DNA from: Phytoseiulus persimilis
Taxonomy: Eukaryota; Arthropoda; Arachnida; Mesostigmata; Phytoseiidae
NCBI GenBank assembly: GCA_037576195.1
Contig: CM075101.1
Coordinates: 37,882,001-37,946,000, forward strand
Direction of reading: 5' to 3'
DNA: 64,000 nt
Position numbers and translations under genes: made by a program. Below, piece by piece: positions 49,050-59,244 of this stretch (position 1 is its first letter; every line of letters begins with the position of its first letter). Below the pieces are notes generated by a model. The model searched no databases and was not told the DNA's origin. It saw only the letters and a program-made list of their open reading frames with translations.

Positions 49050-49861
49050 GTAGGACTTGGGCCTGTAGCGGCTCAGAATTGAGATCGCATCGTACAGCCA
49101 GACCGAAGTTTGAACGGTGTAGTCTGCTCAGAATACAACTACAATACCATCTGTTACTCTCGCACTCTTCTCGGGTCTGCGGCGTACTATGTGTAGTCGT
49201 CACACCCAGCTTCACGTCGAGATTCTCTCTTCTGAGGCACCGCAAATCAAGTAGACGTCACTCGAAAGCGGAGAAGGCAATGCCGTTTTCTGTTTTTGAA
49301 GTTTTTTCTGATCTGAGCGATCCCGCAGCGTTGAAATTCGTTCGATCGGAGCCCTTGTGGAGGCGGGGGACACTTCTGGGTAACCATCGAATCGGTCTGC
49401 TTGACCGCATCCTGCCGTTTGCTTTACACAATCATAAATATATCTTCATCCAGCGTTCGAAGAGATCCGCCCGCGGCCAATGAGTGGCGTCCGCCGATTT
49501 CAGGGCACTTTTCTTGGACTAGAACTGGCAAGCTTCAAGCCCGCACCCAGTTGACAACAGGAAGAAAATGATCAGTTGTGCGTTTTTGAGTTGGATCGTC
49601 GTCGTTCCGCAGCTGAAAGTATTCTCTCAAAGACCGTTGTGATCTGTTGCGTCCCTTCCTCACGTTCAAATGAAGAAGACGGCGAGAAACTACGCGCCAG
49701 GCGGCGTGAGAATGACCGGTACGCGGTTAACACCTCACCCGTCACGACCTCACTATCTGAGTGAGTGACTCGGGCTGACTGGCTTGCTCGCCGCTCAGAG
49801 ATGAACTTAATTGTTTTTTTTCCTTAGTTGTTTTTTTGTGGTTATTTTTTAGCGAGGGCGG

Positions 49862-50257
49862 ATGACAAAGGGTGAGCCGCGCAAAGGCCTCAATGGGGTT
49901 ACTGGGCTTCGAGTTCGTCGTACGATGCCCTCTTCGTTCGGCTTCCGCCGCCAAGAAGACTTGGCGGCGGAGGAAGAACGATCGAATAAGGCAGCACTGG
50001 CGAAGAAGACTTTTGCAGTTACGGCGGCCAATCGCTCTGAATCGGGTTTCAGAAACAATCATCCCTGTTCAGTATGCCTCACAACGGCCACACAGCCCAC
50101 TCTGATGGCGGAGATTAGCGGAATGAAGGAAAATTTCGGTCGTTGCACAAAAATGGGCTTGGCTGTTTTCTCTCGTTGCTCCCTTCCCGTTCGTCGTTCG
50201 CTGAGCTCCACTACTGCGTCCGGAGATTGGATTCTATTCACATCTGTAACTCCGTGA
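49862..50257 (+). CDS. 131-residue ORF behind a likely 5'-UTR intron
   Basis: A donor at 49760 (CTGA|GTGAGT) and a strong acceptor (GGTTATTTTTTAG ending at 49852) define a 93-base intron. The first ATG after the acceptor, at 49862, opens 131 codons. The protein is basic, with RRQEDLAAEEERSNKAALAK then NHPCSVCLTTATQPTLMAEI (one CxxC). No domain is recognised. The region just upstream (49742-49800) carries TGAGTGAGTGAC and CTGACTGGCT motifs like those at other putative start sites in this window, but the donor lies inside it, so transcription would have to start further upstream. Confidence 0.3.
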   Translation: MTKGEPRKGLNGVTGLRVRRTMPSSFGFRRQEDLAAEEERSNKAALAKKTFAVTAANRSESGFRNNHPCSVCLTTATQPTLMAEISGMKENFGRCTKMGLAVFSRCSLPVRRSLSSTTASGDWILFTSVTP

Positions 50258-51201
50258 ACTCTGTTGGAGAGATGAATCACATCTGTGAACCACTCTCAAC
50301 GAAGAACACGTTGGATGATTTTCCGGCTCCGCTCTTTCGAGCGGATTCTGGAGCCCATGGAGTCCTGAACGCACCCTGAATTCCTGTGTCGATTCCATCG
50401 GCGAAAAAATGTTCGCCGGACCCTGGAAGAATCTTCATTCACAAGCACCATCGGGAGAAATTCAGTCGTTGATTTCGGCAGTTGAAGAGTGGAGAACATC
50501 CTTCTGGTGATTTCTGTCCCGTGAGGCCATCTCCGGAACGCGCGTTGCGAGCGGAGGGGGACGTCACGCAACATCTCTCGTCAGAAGCGCTGGTTTACCG
50601 TCGTTATTTCTGATTTGATACTCCGTTATGCAATCGGAACTGATTGAGAGATTTCTCGTGTTATCATCGGCGCTGTCATGATCGCGGTCGTGTGACGAAC
50701 GCGCCAACCCACGTGGCAGTCGAGGGCTATGCGGGCCGACCAGCCCCGGTGGTAACGACAACGAACAATAAACATTGTATCAGAGTTCTTTCCGTCTACC
50801 GGATCCACGGAGTCAGCGTTTTGTGCCAAAAATTTCTCGAAAGCTCTCGAGACGGACTGCAGAAAAGGAGAAAGTGTGTTTTGAGTCCGAGACGCACGCG
50901 ATTCCATCTGCCCAATCTGGAGACAGAAGCCCTATTTGAAGTCGGATTCTCATGAGACCCGGAGAGATTTCTCAGCGAAGAAGGCGTTTGCATGCGAACG
51001 TACAGGCCTACGAGCGAGAAGGCAGAAAGTCGAGAACTCTCGCCGATTAACTGTTCAACAAAGCCGTGAGCTCAAGCGTCAGTGCACAAATTTCGGCTGG
51101 ATTCGGGTTCGAATCACCCTCAACCCTTAAAACCAGCGCCACTTCGTGATCGAGGGGCGCCTTTTATCTTTTGAGTTTTCCCGCCGGGATTTTCGTGAGC
51201 A

Positions 51202-51216
51202 GCAGTCAGTCAGTGA
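51202..51216 (+). promoter_or_regulatory. CAGTCAGTCAGT initiator cluster
   Basis: GCAGTCAGTCAGTGA is followed by a pyrimidine-rich leader (CTTCTACTCGTCGTCCTTCC...) with no ATG until 51309, where a well-placed ATG opens the candidate exon 51309-51463. This is the best example of the cluster with a plausible gene behind it. Confidence 0.4.
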
Positions 51217-51308
51217 ATCTTCTACTCGTCGTCCTTCCCTCGTCTGCCTCCTCCTCCACCTCCTACACCGCAGTCACTACACGATAACCTGCACGAGAAG
51301 GGCAAAAC

Positions 51309-51463
51309 ATGATTCCCGTCTACGGTATCACATTATTAACGACATTAAATGCTTCTGCTGGCCGATGGTTATCGCCAGGGAGGCAGCCCGCGCTTTGCGA
51401 AGCTTTCTCTCGATTCTCGTTTCGAAGATCAGATCGAATTCCGCCGCGACAGCATTTTTCGCA
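51309..51463 (+). CDS. Candidate first coding exon after a TCAGT-type start site
   Basis: The first ATG (context GCAAAACATGA) about 100 bases after the CAGTCAGTCAGT cluster at 51202-51216 opens MIPVYGITLLTTLNASAGRW, then PALCEAFSRFSFRR. It reaches a donor (TCGCA|GTGAGC) after 51 codons plus 2 bases; unspliced, it stops one codon later. A possible acceptor 51 bases on (AACGCTCAG) would add about ten residues. Product unknown. Confidence 0.3.
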
Positions 51464-51799
51464 GTGAGCGAGTGCAAACAACCGAATTTGAACCTTCTGT
51501 TGCGCAACGCTCAGCCCGACCCCCAAACCCTTCATCGGGGTGTGAGGCTCTGCCCGGGTGTCGACTGGGTAAGAATCAGTCGCTGATTTGGGTTTTGTCC
51601 TGGACCGGTATCGGCTCTGCTCCATCTCCTTCGTGAGTAATTGGCATTCTCGACACAGCCGGCGGTTTGTTTCGCTTGACCGATACCTATATACCTGGAA
51701 GTTTGCCTCGAGAGAACTTTTCCGAGTCTCGGGAGTTTCCGCCGCCGTCGGTTGGTCTCCGAGTCAGGACCGTTCGACTGTGGTCCTCGGCCCGTCTTG

Positions 51800-52037
51800 C
51801 GGATCCTCGCTGACCACCGATTTGTTTCGGAAAATAAGCTCCCCTCGCACCGGGTGGATTGAAGTTGCGAGGAAGGTTCTGCTTCCCGTGATTGGACCAT
51901 GTGGCAAGATAGGCTTCTAGAACGCACTTCGACGAAACGAATATACGCCACCCCTCGTCGTTCCACGAGAAATCCAGAAAACTTCCCTCAAGCTCATGGC
52001 CTGTTCTCTGGAAAGCATGATGAATAAGACGGACTTC
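51800..52037 (-). CDS. Minus-strand exon behind a strong acceptor
   Basis: The acceptor TTGATATTTCTTGCTTTCAG ends at 52038, and the following frame reads EVRLIHHAFQRTGHELEGSF then DFSWNDEGWRIFVSSKCVLE and ATWSNHGKQNLPRNF. The 3' limit is uncertain: possible donors are CCCG|GTGCGA and ATCG|GTGGTC near 51840-51860. The frame is also open upstream of the acceptor (to 52130), so splicing is not forced. Tryptophan- and Asp/Glu-rich text is unlike the low-complexity chance ORFs nearby. Family unknown. Confidence 0.3.
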
Positions 52038-52498
52038 CTGAAAGCAAGAAATATCAAGTGTTTCCGAATCCTTGTCGACCAGATCCACGCAATACACGAA
52101 CCTCGGAATTCGTTCGACGTACAAAACCAACTAGCCTTCTGTGGGTGGTGCAACGTCTCATGTTGACGGAAAACGTGCATTCCAACAGATATCCTGGGGA
52201 TCACATGTTCCGAAAGTAAACAGATCGTCGGAACAGAAAACTGCTGGACGGAATTGCAAAGATCGTTGCAAACGTGCGGTGACCATTTGCCATGCCCTCG
52301 TGCGGACGCCGGACGGCCGCGGCATGGAATATTTTTCTGTGCGCGAAACTGGGCTCCAGGAGCCGCTGAGCGAGCGAGAGTTTGTGAGTTTGTCTATCTG
52401 TTTGAATTATTATTGCGAAGTCAGTCCTACGAATTTCCCAACTGCTCGCTGCCTCTGTGTCTCCTTTTCTTGTGGTGTTTTTTTTTTCGTTTTTCTAG

Positions 52499-52667
52499 CC
52501 ACGGTGAACTGCTTCCTTCTTTCGATCGGCGTCAGACTGGCGACGTCGAGCTTCGGATCCGTTTGGAAATCTGGCGCCAACTCCCACGCCCCGAACTCGT
52601 CCTCCTGTGCGGTTTCTTGCTGACGGGCGACTGCGAATTTGCTGGGAGTGAACCAGCTGGGCAGATC
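52499..52667 (+). CDS. Exon following a well-defined 115-base intron
   Basis: A perfect donor (GAGTTT|GTGAGT, intron from 52384) and a perfect acceptor (CGTTTTTCTAG ending 52498 after a run of T) mark a 115-base intron, the size seen in MPV17. The exon reads HGELLPSFDRRQTGDVELRI then WRQLPRPELVLLCGFLLTG in one frame and ends at CAGATC|GTAAGA. The best open frame before the intron does not continue in phase, so the upstream exon may be untranslated. The longest ORF of the window (52532-53368, minus strand) overlaps it and is probably a chance frame. Confidence 0.35.
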
Positions 52668-53368
52668 GTAAGACGCAGTCGACACACAACGATGAGTTGA
52701 GACGCTTTTCTATTATATAATATGTCATCAAGCTCAGAGGATCTGAGGGATTGTCGTTCAACGCAAGGTCGGCATCGAGTCGGATAGAAACGGATGGAAG
52801 TACCGACAGCCCGGCGACAATCAGTTTCGACTAGTATGAGATTCGTTGGATTTGGCTGCAGATGCACACAAAGTTTGGCGAAGTTCGGGAATCGCAAGTA
52901 ATCGGGTCTCTGTCGGCTTGCGCTCACGAACCGTCGCAGCAGCCGTTCAATCGCTGGAGAGGTCACGGTCGGAGCGAATTCTGAGCGCAGCGTGACAACG
53001 GTGGAAGGGTTGGCAAAACCATTTTTCTCTCCAGTCTCTTTTCTCTCCTCTCTTCTTCCTGCGGCCACGCTCCCAGCGCGTGTGATGGCCGCCCGCGCAA
53101 AATACTCTCTTTTATACGCGCAGCAGTGCATTATCAATTTCTGTGCGAATGACAGATTGGCTTCGACCGCGCAGCGACATATGAACAAATTGCCGTGATC
53201 GTTGGTCGGCCACTCCGGCTCAGAGGATGGTCTTGCTAGTTGGGATCCCTGGATGTTTCTCCCTGCTCTCTCCGATTCAGGTTCCAATGGCTTTGGTCTC
53301 CTGTACGGAAAAGGCGTGATCAGCTCCACCTGACGAGATCTCTGCCACAGATGAGAACGAATGAGCAA

Positions 53369-55048
53369 TCACCGCGTCAGCCTGGTAGGGGGGCCGCGTG
53401 GACTCGACGATCACGCTTTCTGACTCAGACGGCGCAACCTCGCGGTAAACAGCGAACGTCATCTCTCGCCAGTCCCACTCTTCAAGAACCTCGATTGAAA
53501 ACTGCATTCTTCCTCGCGGACTCCCGGAAACGTGCGATCGCTTTCGCATTCTCTCTGCGGCAGATTACGGAACGCGAGGCTTTCTCTCGCAAAAAAAAAC
53601 ACGTCATCCAATGACTGTCTGTTGACCCCATGCAAATATGACATCGGAGCACTAATCGCTGGAAGCCTCACCGAACGAGGCCTTGTTTAACAGTGAGTCA
53701 GGTTTCCGGCTACGTCGGTGTATGATCCATCGTCTACAGCTGCAAGGAGCGGTTTTCTTCGGAAACACCGTCGAGAAATGTGGTTTCCGAAAATTCAAAG
53801 TGAGCTCGCGCAGATATCCGACGCGATATGATTCATCGTTTCTGAAGGTTTCCGAACGCTGGAGTTGACTCGCAAGAAGTGCGATTGCTGGAGATGATTT
53901 CTTCACTGAGTCGTGGATCGTAACTTTTCCGCCAGACGGATTTCCGATTGATTCGGAGACTATTCACCGACTCTGCCGGGAACTCCATCGAAGGGCAATG
54001 CACTTATTCGAAGAGTGAGCTCCGGGCCAGACGCGATATCTTCGAGACTGCCCTAATGCTGGACTCGGTAGAGCGGGGACGGCCTGTCTGACTTAATGGC
54101 TGATTATGAGCCACGTTCGACATTCATCGTAAACCGGGCTTTGTTTCGTAAACGCGCGCTCGGACTTTGTGATAGAGTTCACAGTGGACTGATAGGGCTG
54201 TGGCGTTTACACCTCTCCGCCCTCACAAATGTGTGCATTTATCATGAATCTCCTCGAAACGCATTCCAAAGCTGACAGCCCCGTAATCTAACCTTTAACA
54301 GTCGGTGGAACCGTGGTTTCCGAGGTCATCGCGCGTGTCGAGCTTTCGCCCTCAGAAGATTTTCTAAGCGATCGATCAAGGCTAGGCTCTCCAATCAGTG
54401 GTTTCGGAATGCTCTCCTCCTGGAAAATGGGAAGACTCGGCTCTCGTTGAGAATCGCGGGACTGGGAAGCACAAGCATGGGAACCGACCGTTTTCCCGAA
54501 GCATGAATGAAATCCAGAGATCGGAATGCGCAGAACTCCTTTTGGAATGAGCCAACCATCGAAAACATCTGAGTTTCCATGAGAAGTGTCGAGCGGCAAT
54601 TTATTTGCCGCGTATCGAGTGAATCTATCTTCTGATCCATCAACTGTCTAATAGAAAAGTACGAATGCGCACCGATCGGTTGCGTAACGAATTCGGGCGA
54701 TGAGGAGCCGCGGCATTCCCGCGGAGAGACAGCCGATCCGTGACATTATCGGAACAACACTTATCAGTACAAATGGTAGTTCGGCAGCGCAGAAGAGAAG
54801 AACCCACGCGGAAGTGATCCCGGTCCCCCTGGCAGCGAATCGGAGACCATCTCTGGTCGTCGTAAGTGCCTGCCTAATGCGTGCGGCAACTTCATTCGAA
54901 CACAGAGCCTCAGAAGAAGGGACATCGAAAGCAGGGCCTCGGAGTCGCATGGTATAATTCCACGGCGTAATCGAGATGTCTTCATATTCGTAGCGTTCTC
55001 AGAACGCCTATCGAACAATCATGTCTTACGCAAGCAAGCTCCTTCAGC
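53369..55048. other. No supported gene
   Basis: A minus-strand frame at 54648-54950 has a hydrophobic run (SAWVLLFCAAELPFVLISVV) that could be a membrane span, without further support. Confidence 0.4.
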
Positions 55049-55441
55049 ATGTTCAGTTCACGGATGGCCGAGGAAAAATCTGTATCCAAAGTGCCATTCG
55101 AGCGAGCTGCTAGAACTGATCGTTATTGCCGTCGCTTTCCGATGAGAAGTGAACTGGACCCATCAGAGCATGGATTTCAGAGTCAGATTTGGTGCTTCGT
55201 GACTCCGACGGGAGACTCATCGGAGGTAAAGACGGAGGCGAGTTTCGAGGAATCCGCGATCTCAAAATCCGATTCGAACTCCGATCATGATATGGGTGAA
55301 AGCAAGCGCGACCCGCCTGTGCTGTTCTGCTCAGTTCTAGTTCGTTACGTTTCTTCGTCGTCGACGCGCGTATATCTCATCGAGACTCAGGTGTTCATAG
55401 CTCGAGGGAAGCCCAAACGCGAAACAGCGGTGCGTTCCTAG
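55049..55441 (+). CDS. 130-residue ORF, unknown
   Basis: ATG frame with a second in-frame Met at residue 6 (MAEEKSVSKVPFERAARTDR). The middle is acidic (SSEVKTEASFEESAISKSDS) and the end turns hydrophobic then basic (VLFCSVLVRYVSSSS ... RGKPKRETAVRS). Balanced composition, no domain recognised, no splice evidence. Confidence 0.3.
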   Translation: MFSSRMAEEKSVSKVPFERAARTDRYCRRFPMRSELDPSEHGFQSQIWCFVTPTGDSSEVKTEASFEESAISKSDSNSDHDMGESKRDPPVLFCSVLVRYVSSSSTRVYLIETQVFIARGKPKRETAVRS

Positions 55442-57438
55442 AGTTTGTCCGATCGGATCCAGGGGAGCGAGAGCACTGCACGGATTTTTCGCGCTGTAGA
55501 GGAAGAGCGGATTCCTCAATAATTTTTCGGAAACGATGGTTCTCAGCTGTAGTCGACGCGATCAGCAAGCGCTCGGATGGGCCGCTGATGACACCGGGCC
55601 ATCTCGACACTCACTGAGTGCGACAGCGATCTCGCCACGGCTCGTGTCTTGCGTGCTGGTAGCCGCAAGCAACTCTCGAAAGTGGGAGATTTCACTGACA
55701 AACAATGGCGCCGGAGTGATTGTCCCAACCTAGCCACTCGAACTGACTCCCTTGACCTTTTTCCATGGCGCTTCGTCTTTGATCTCCGGCGGAGTGAATC
55801 CCGCTCGAGACTGATGATCCCGGACCGATGAAATTCGAATGCTCCGGCTGATTTCTGCAGAAAAGTTCCCCCAGAGTCATCTTGTTCAGCGTCAGCTGAT
55901 GCTGCCTCCGAAAAGTCATCAAACGGAATTCGATCTGGCGATCAGATCAGGAAAAAGACCCCGCCACGGCTTCTGCTAGTGGTGCAGCAGACGACAGAGT
56001 GCGCTCGGTTGTCAAAGTGGAACGATTTCCTCGGTAAGAATCGGAATTCCTCAGATATTGTTCCTTGCGGTCATCCAACGATAAGGACTCGAGGAATGCT
56101 CCAAGCGAATCGACGGCAACCCAGCGCGAGAAACGCTGTAGTACGACTCTTTCCGTTTCGGATGGACGAGAGAAGAAAAACGTCTTTTAAAACTGCAACG
56201 ACATCTAAGTACAGCCAGCGAGCGAACCGCCCGACTGCCATACATTCCGATGACGTTATCTACATATCTATGGCCGTGCTTGAGCGACATGGAAGATAAG
56301 TCTCACAGGACTCCCGGCACTTGAGCAAGCACTTAAGTGTATCAAATGTCGTAGAGATAAGGCCAAACAACTAATTAAACAGCACTACATCACTGACGCG
56401 TTTCAGCTGCCGATGTTTGCGTTGTGACCGGACGGCGGAAAGGATTGCATCGCGTTGTCGCCAGCACGACGACGACATTCCTCGCAACGGCTCCCACGAA
56501 CTAGGTACAGATTGAAATCGGTGAACTCGTTAGCAGTGCTCCGTCTGTCCAATTTTCATAATCAGCGTCTCATGGGTAGCTCGAGTTCGATCCCCCGACC
56601 GGGTTGATCGCAAACCAGTGGCTATCAATTTCACGTCCACCTCAGAATGAAACCCAGGACACTTGTCCTTCGACTGCAGTGAGGTGCTTCGTGGGCGTCT
56701 GTCGCACCGAAGAGCCTCGCCGCCAGTCTACCAGAAACTCCGAGATCAACGAATGAGGCAAGAATTGGGGAAAGCTGGTGTCGCTCGTCGAGCGCTCAAC
56801 TTCAGCTGATAACGATAGCTGGCTCCAATCGATAACTTTGAACTGCACAGCTCCAGCTCACAAGTCCAGCTCGTAGTCATGGGAAAACGAAGGAGGCGTG
56901 CGCGAGACGCACGAACAAATTCCGACACATTGTTCTGGGACTAGCGACGCGTCTGTTGTCGGTAGGCTTGGGGATTAAGTGATTACGGGAGTCGCGATCG
57001 ATGGAAATTCTCCTCGCTCGACGCACCGTCGCGGACTCGTTTGGCTCGAATAGCGGTTGTGCCAAACTGGAGGGAGCGCTTATTTTGCATCGCTAATTGA
57101 ATCAATGATTCCCTAATTGATCGAGCTGCCGGATCAAAGATAACCCAGAATCGCAGTAGAACTCTTGGCCACCGGAATTCGGCGTCTCTGAGCATGGGCG
57201 CGCTGGTGTTTGCGAACACCTACATACGTATCGCATCGGCGATCGACAAATAAAGTCGAAAGCCCGAATGTTGACACATTTGAAAGCGAAGCGATAACCG
57301 ATCAGGATCGGGGAGCTGACTCTTTAGCGCGAGGAGGAGCCACGTCTCATCGGATTTGGCGAACTCGGTCATTCGTCCAGTTATCAAAGAGTGCGCTCTG
57401 GCTGGCTGCTGAGGCCTGAGTCAACTCTTGTGCAAAAG
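55442..57438. other. No supported gene
   Basis: Short frames only, on both strands (for example 55979-56299 +, 56051-56290 -). No repeats or splice pairs that stand out. Confidence 0.4.
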
Positions 57439-57871
57439 ATGAAAAAGTTGCAGGCAAGGACAAGTGTTGGCGGGCGCGGGCGGGGCACTGCCCTTGCGAG
57501 TCGGGTAACTCGTTCTCGAGGCGCAGTCCAACCCGAGTTTTGAACCGAAAACGCTCTCACCCAGTGGGAGCAGTGCATCTGCCCACACTGTCCGTCGTGA
57601 CCTAAGGTTGTTTTTTGTTCTAGACGGGGGTGCCAAAGGCACACAAACCAAGTTTGAACACATGGTGAGTGTTCCTCCGACGGCTGACGGGGGAAATTCG
57701 GCAAATAATAAATATTTGTAACTTATCAACCGCAGTCGAACACTCGTTGAGCCGTCATTGGCTTTTCGGTTGCTGTCGGTTCGTCCGTTTGAGGGTTGCG
57801 GACGTCGGGAGGTCGTGATCGCGGAATGCCCCTCATCGAGCATTTGCCAGAAAGGTCAGGAACTCGTCTAA
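57439..57871 (+). CDS. Three-exon small gene (80 residues) with a 41-base exon
   Basis: Model exons 57439-57504, 57624-57664 and 57736-57871. The 41-base middle exon has an excellent acceptor (GTTGTTTTTTGTTCTAG) and a perfect donor (ATG|GTGAGT). Introns are 119 and 71 bases, the first close in size to those of MPV17. From ATG 57439 the frame stays open across both joins to a TAA at 57869, giving MKKLQARTSVGGRGRG..., then TGVPKAHKPSLNT, then a Cys-containing end. A rival phase is also open: upstream frame ending CWRARAGHCPCES joined to GGAKGTQTKFEHM, which would stop soon after in exon 3. The splice sites are better supported than the choice of frame. Product unknown. Confidence 0.4.
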
Positions 57872-57892
57872 AGCAGCCTGAAACAAATACAT

Positions 57893-58198
57893 ATGGACGG
57901 GGTGCAGGGGAGGGACTCGCTTCAGTTTCGCACCACGAGACACTTCATGAGAGCTCTGACCGAAAAACAATCAGAGAGCATACGCAGGCTATCGGAGGAT
58001 CCGGATAACAGAAGGCAAAGTTCGGACTCATGTTATGAAGCGCTTCCTCCGGCGACACTGAGAACACACGGAATGAGGCCTCGCGAACGTCCTGTGTCCT
58101 GCTTCCGAACAAGGCTCAAAGAACGAGAATGGATTCGGCATTTACACGAGATCGATACAACACAGCGTTGCTCAGCTCGAGTTTCGATCATCGAATGA
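57893..58198 (+). CDS. 101-residue hydrophilic ORF, unknown
   Basis: ATG frame beginning MDGVQGRDSLQFRTTRHFMR, then EKQSESIRRLSEDPDNRRQS and a C-terminal REWIRHLHEIDTTQRC. It is highly charged with no membrane segment. It follows the 57.4-57.9 kb candidate by 20 bases on the same strand, so it might belong to the same transcription unit. No motif recognised; a chance frame remains possible. Confidence 0.25.
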   Translation: MDGVQGRDSLQFRTTRHFMRALTEKQSESIRRLSEDPDNRRQSSDSCYEALPPATLRTHGMRPRERPVSCFRTRLKEREWIRHLHEIDTTQRCSARVSIIE

Positions 58199-58899
58199 TA
58201 TCTCAAACTTGCCAATCAATCGAAAATTGTCTGAAGTGAGATCGTTGAAGTTAGGATGATACTTTGTGACGCAAATCGATACTGGAACCAATTACGATCC
58301 TGTCCAGGGACAGAACTCGCTTATGCGGACGAGATTCCGATGAGCAGGCCGAGACTGCTCGTCTCGTTCGCAGAATCTGGCTTGTTGTTCTGTTGCAGCC
58401 GATAGTTTTCTGAGGCTGGTGCGGCTTTCCCGAGGTACCACGGAGTACTATCGAACAAATGAATCGATGGGAAAACAACAACAACACGAGGAAATTCTGC
58501 GAAGCTGGATTCTGTAAAAATCTCGGCGGCAGATCCGGGCTGCGATCTCCCACAACGTTAAGAAGCCAGCCGGTATCTCTGGGAGGTTGGACTACGTTGC
58601 TGTTGTCGTTGGCGTCGACCGGCTATCTCGATCTTGAATGCTCTGTGAATATTAGCTTCCGTGAGAGTCGTGATTCGATCAGCATGCACTGAAAATCACT
58701 CGTCGGAGTTTATCGAATTGATTTCCCAATAACGAATCACCGCGGACTCTTTTTGACGGTGCGCGCAAAGGCTGCTGCAGATTTATTTACGGCAAACTCC
58801 TCCGATCGAGATCACGAGAAGCTAGCTTCCTGGACACAGATACCCATGGAGCTCCAACCAGCTTCCGGCGAGGCGCCGCTAGGGATCCCATCCGACAAT

Positions 58900-59244
58900 C
58901 GTTTTCACAGAGGGAATCCAACATACACGCAGGATAACGCCTAGATACGCACGTCAACTTTGCCCTGTCTGTGGTTCAAAGCGAAACAAATGCTACCATT
59001 GAGCCATCCGGCTTCCAGCCCTGATTCTGATCCTATTGAGAACCGCTTGGGCGTATTTACCGGATCAGTTGATGCCGATGGGACACAACAGTTTTCGAGT
59101 CAGGAACTAAGAAGATCAATGGGAGGATGTCAGCGTCGTTGTGAGCCTCCAATCACAGAAGCCCTCAAAAACTCCATCCTCGATTCCGAGGCTTGCCTTA
59201 TCCCAACTTCTAAGCAGAAGAAAACTTCTCTTCGTCAGACTTGA
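58900..59244 (+). pseudogene. Decayed Tc1-type transposase (C-terminal DDE region)
   Basis: One reading frame shows the order of landmarks found in Tc1-like transposases: QDNA (second catalytic Asp region), then CLWFKAK, then the PASSPDSDPIENRLG block corresponding to the SPDLNPIENLWG signature, then QQFSSQELRRSM and ITEALKNSI. The frame has a TAG directly after QDNA, the conserved Leu of SPDLNP reads Ser, and Trp of NLWG is lost. The N-terminal helix-turn-helix domain and the first Asp were not found upstream. I did not identify terminal repeats. It is a fossil insertion and cannot make an active enzyme. Confidence 0.8.

Noticed and set aside
51095-51130. GGGTTCGAATCACCC, T-arm-like
   Set aside because: The five-base T stem is imperfect and the upstream sequence does not fold into the other arms.
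52532-53368. 278-codon minus-strand ORF, the longest in the window
   Set aside because: No recognisable domain, Arg/Ser-rich, and it overlaps a well-supported + strand intron and exon.
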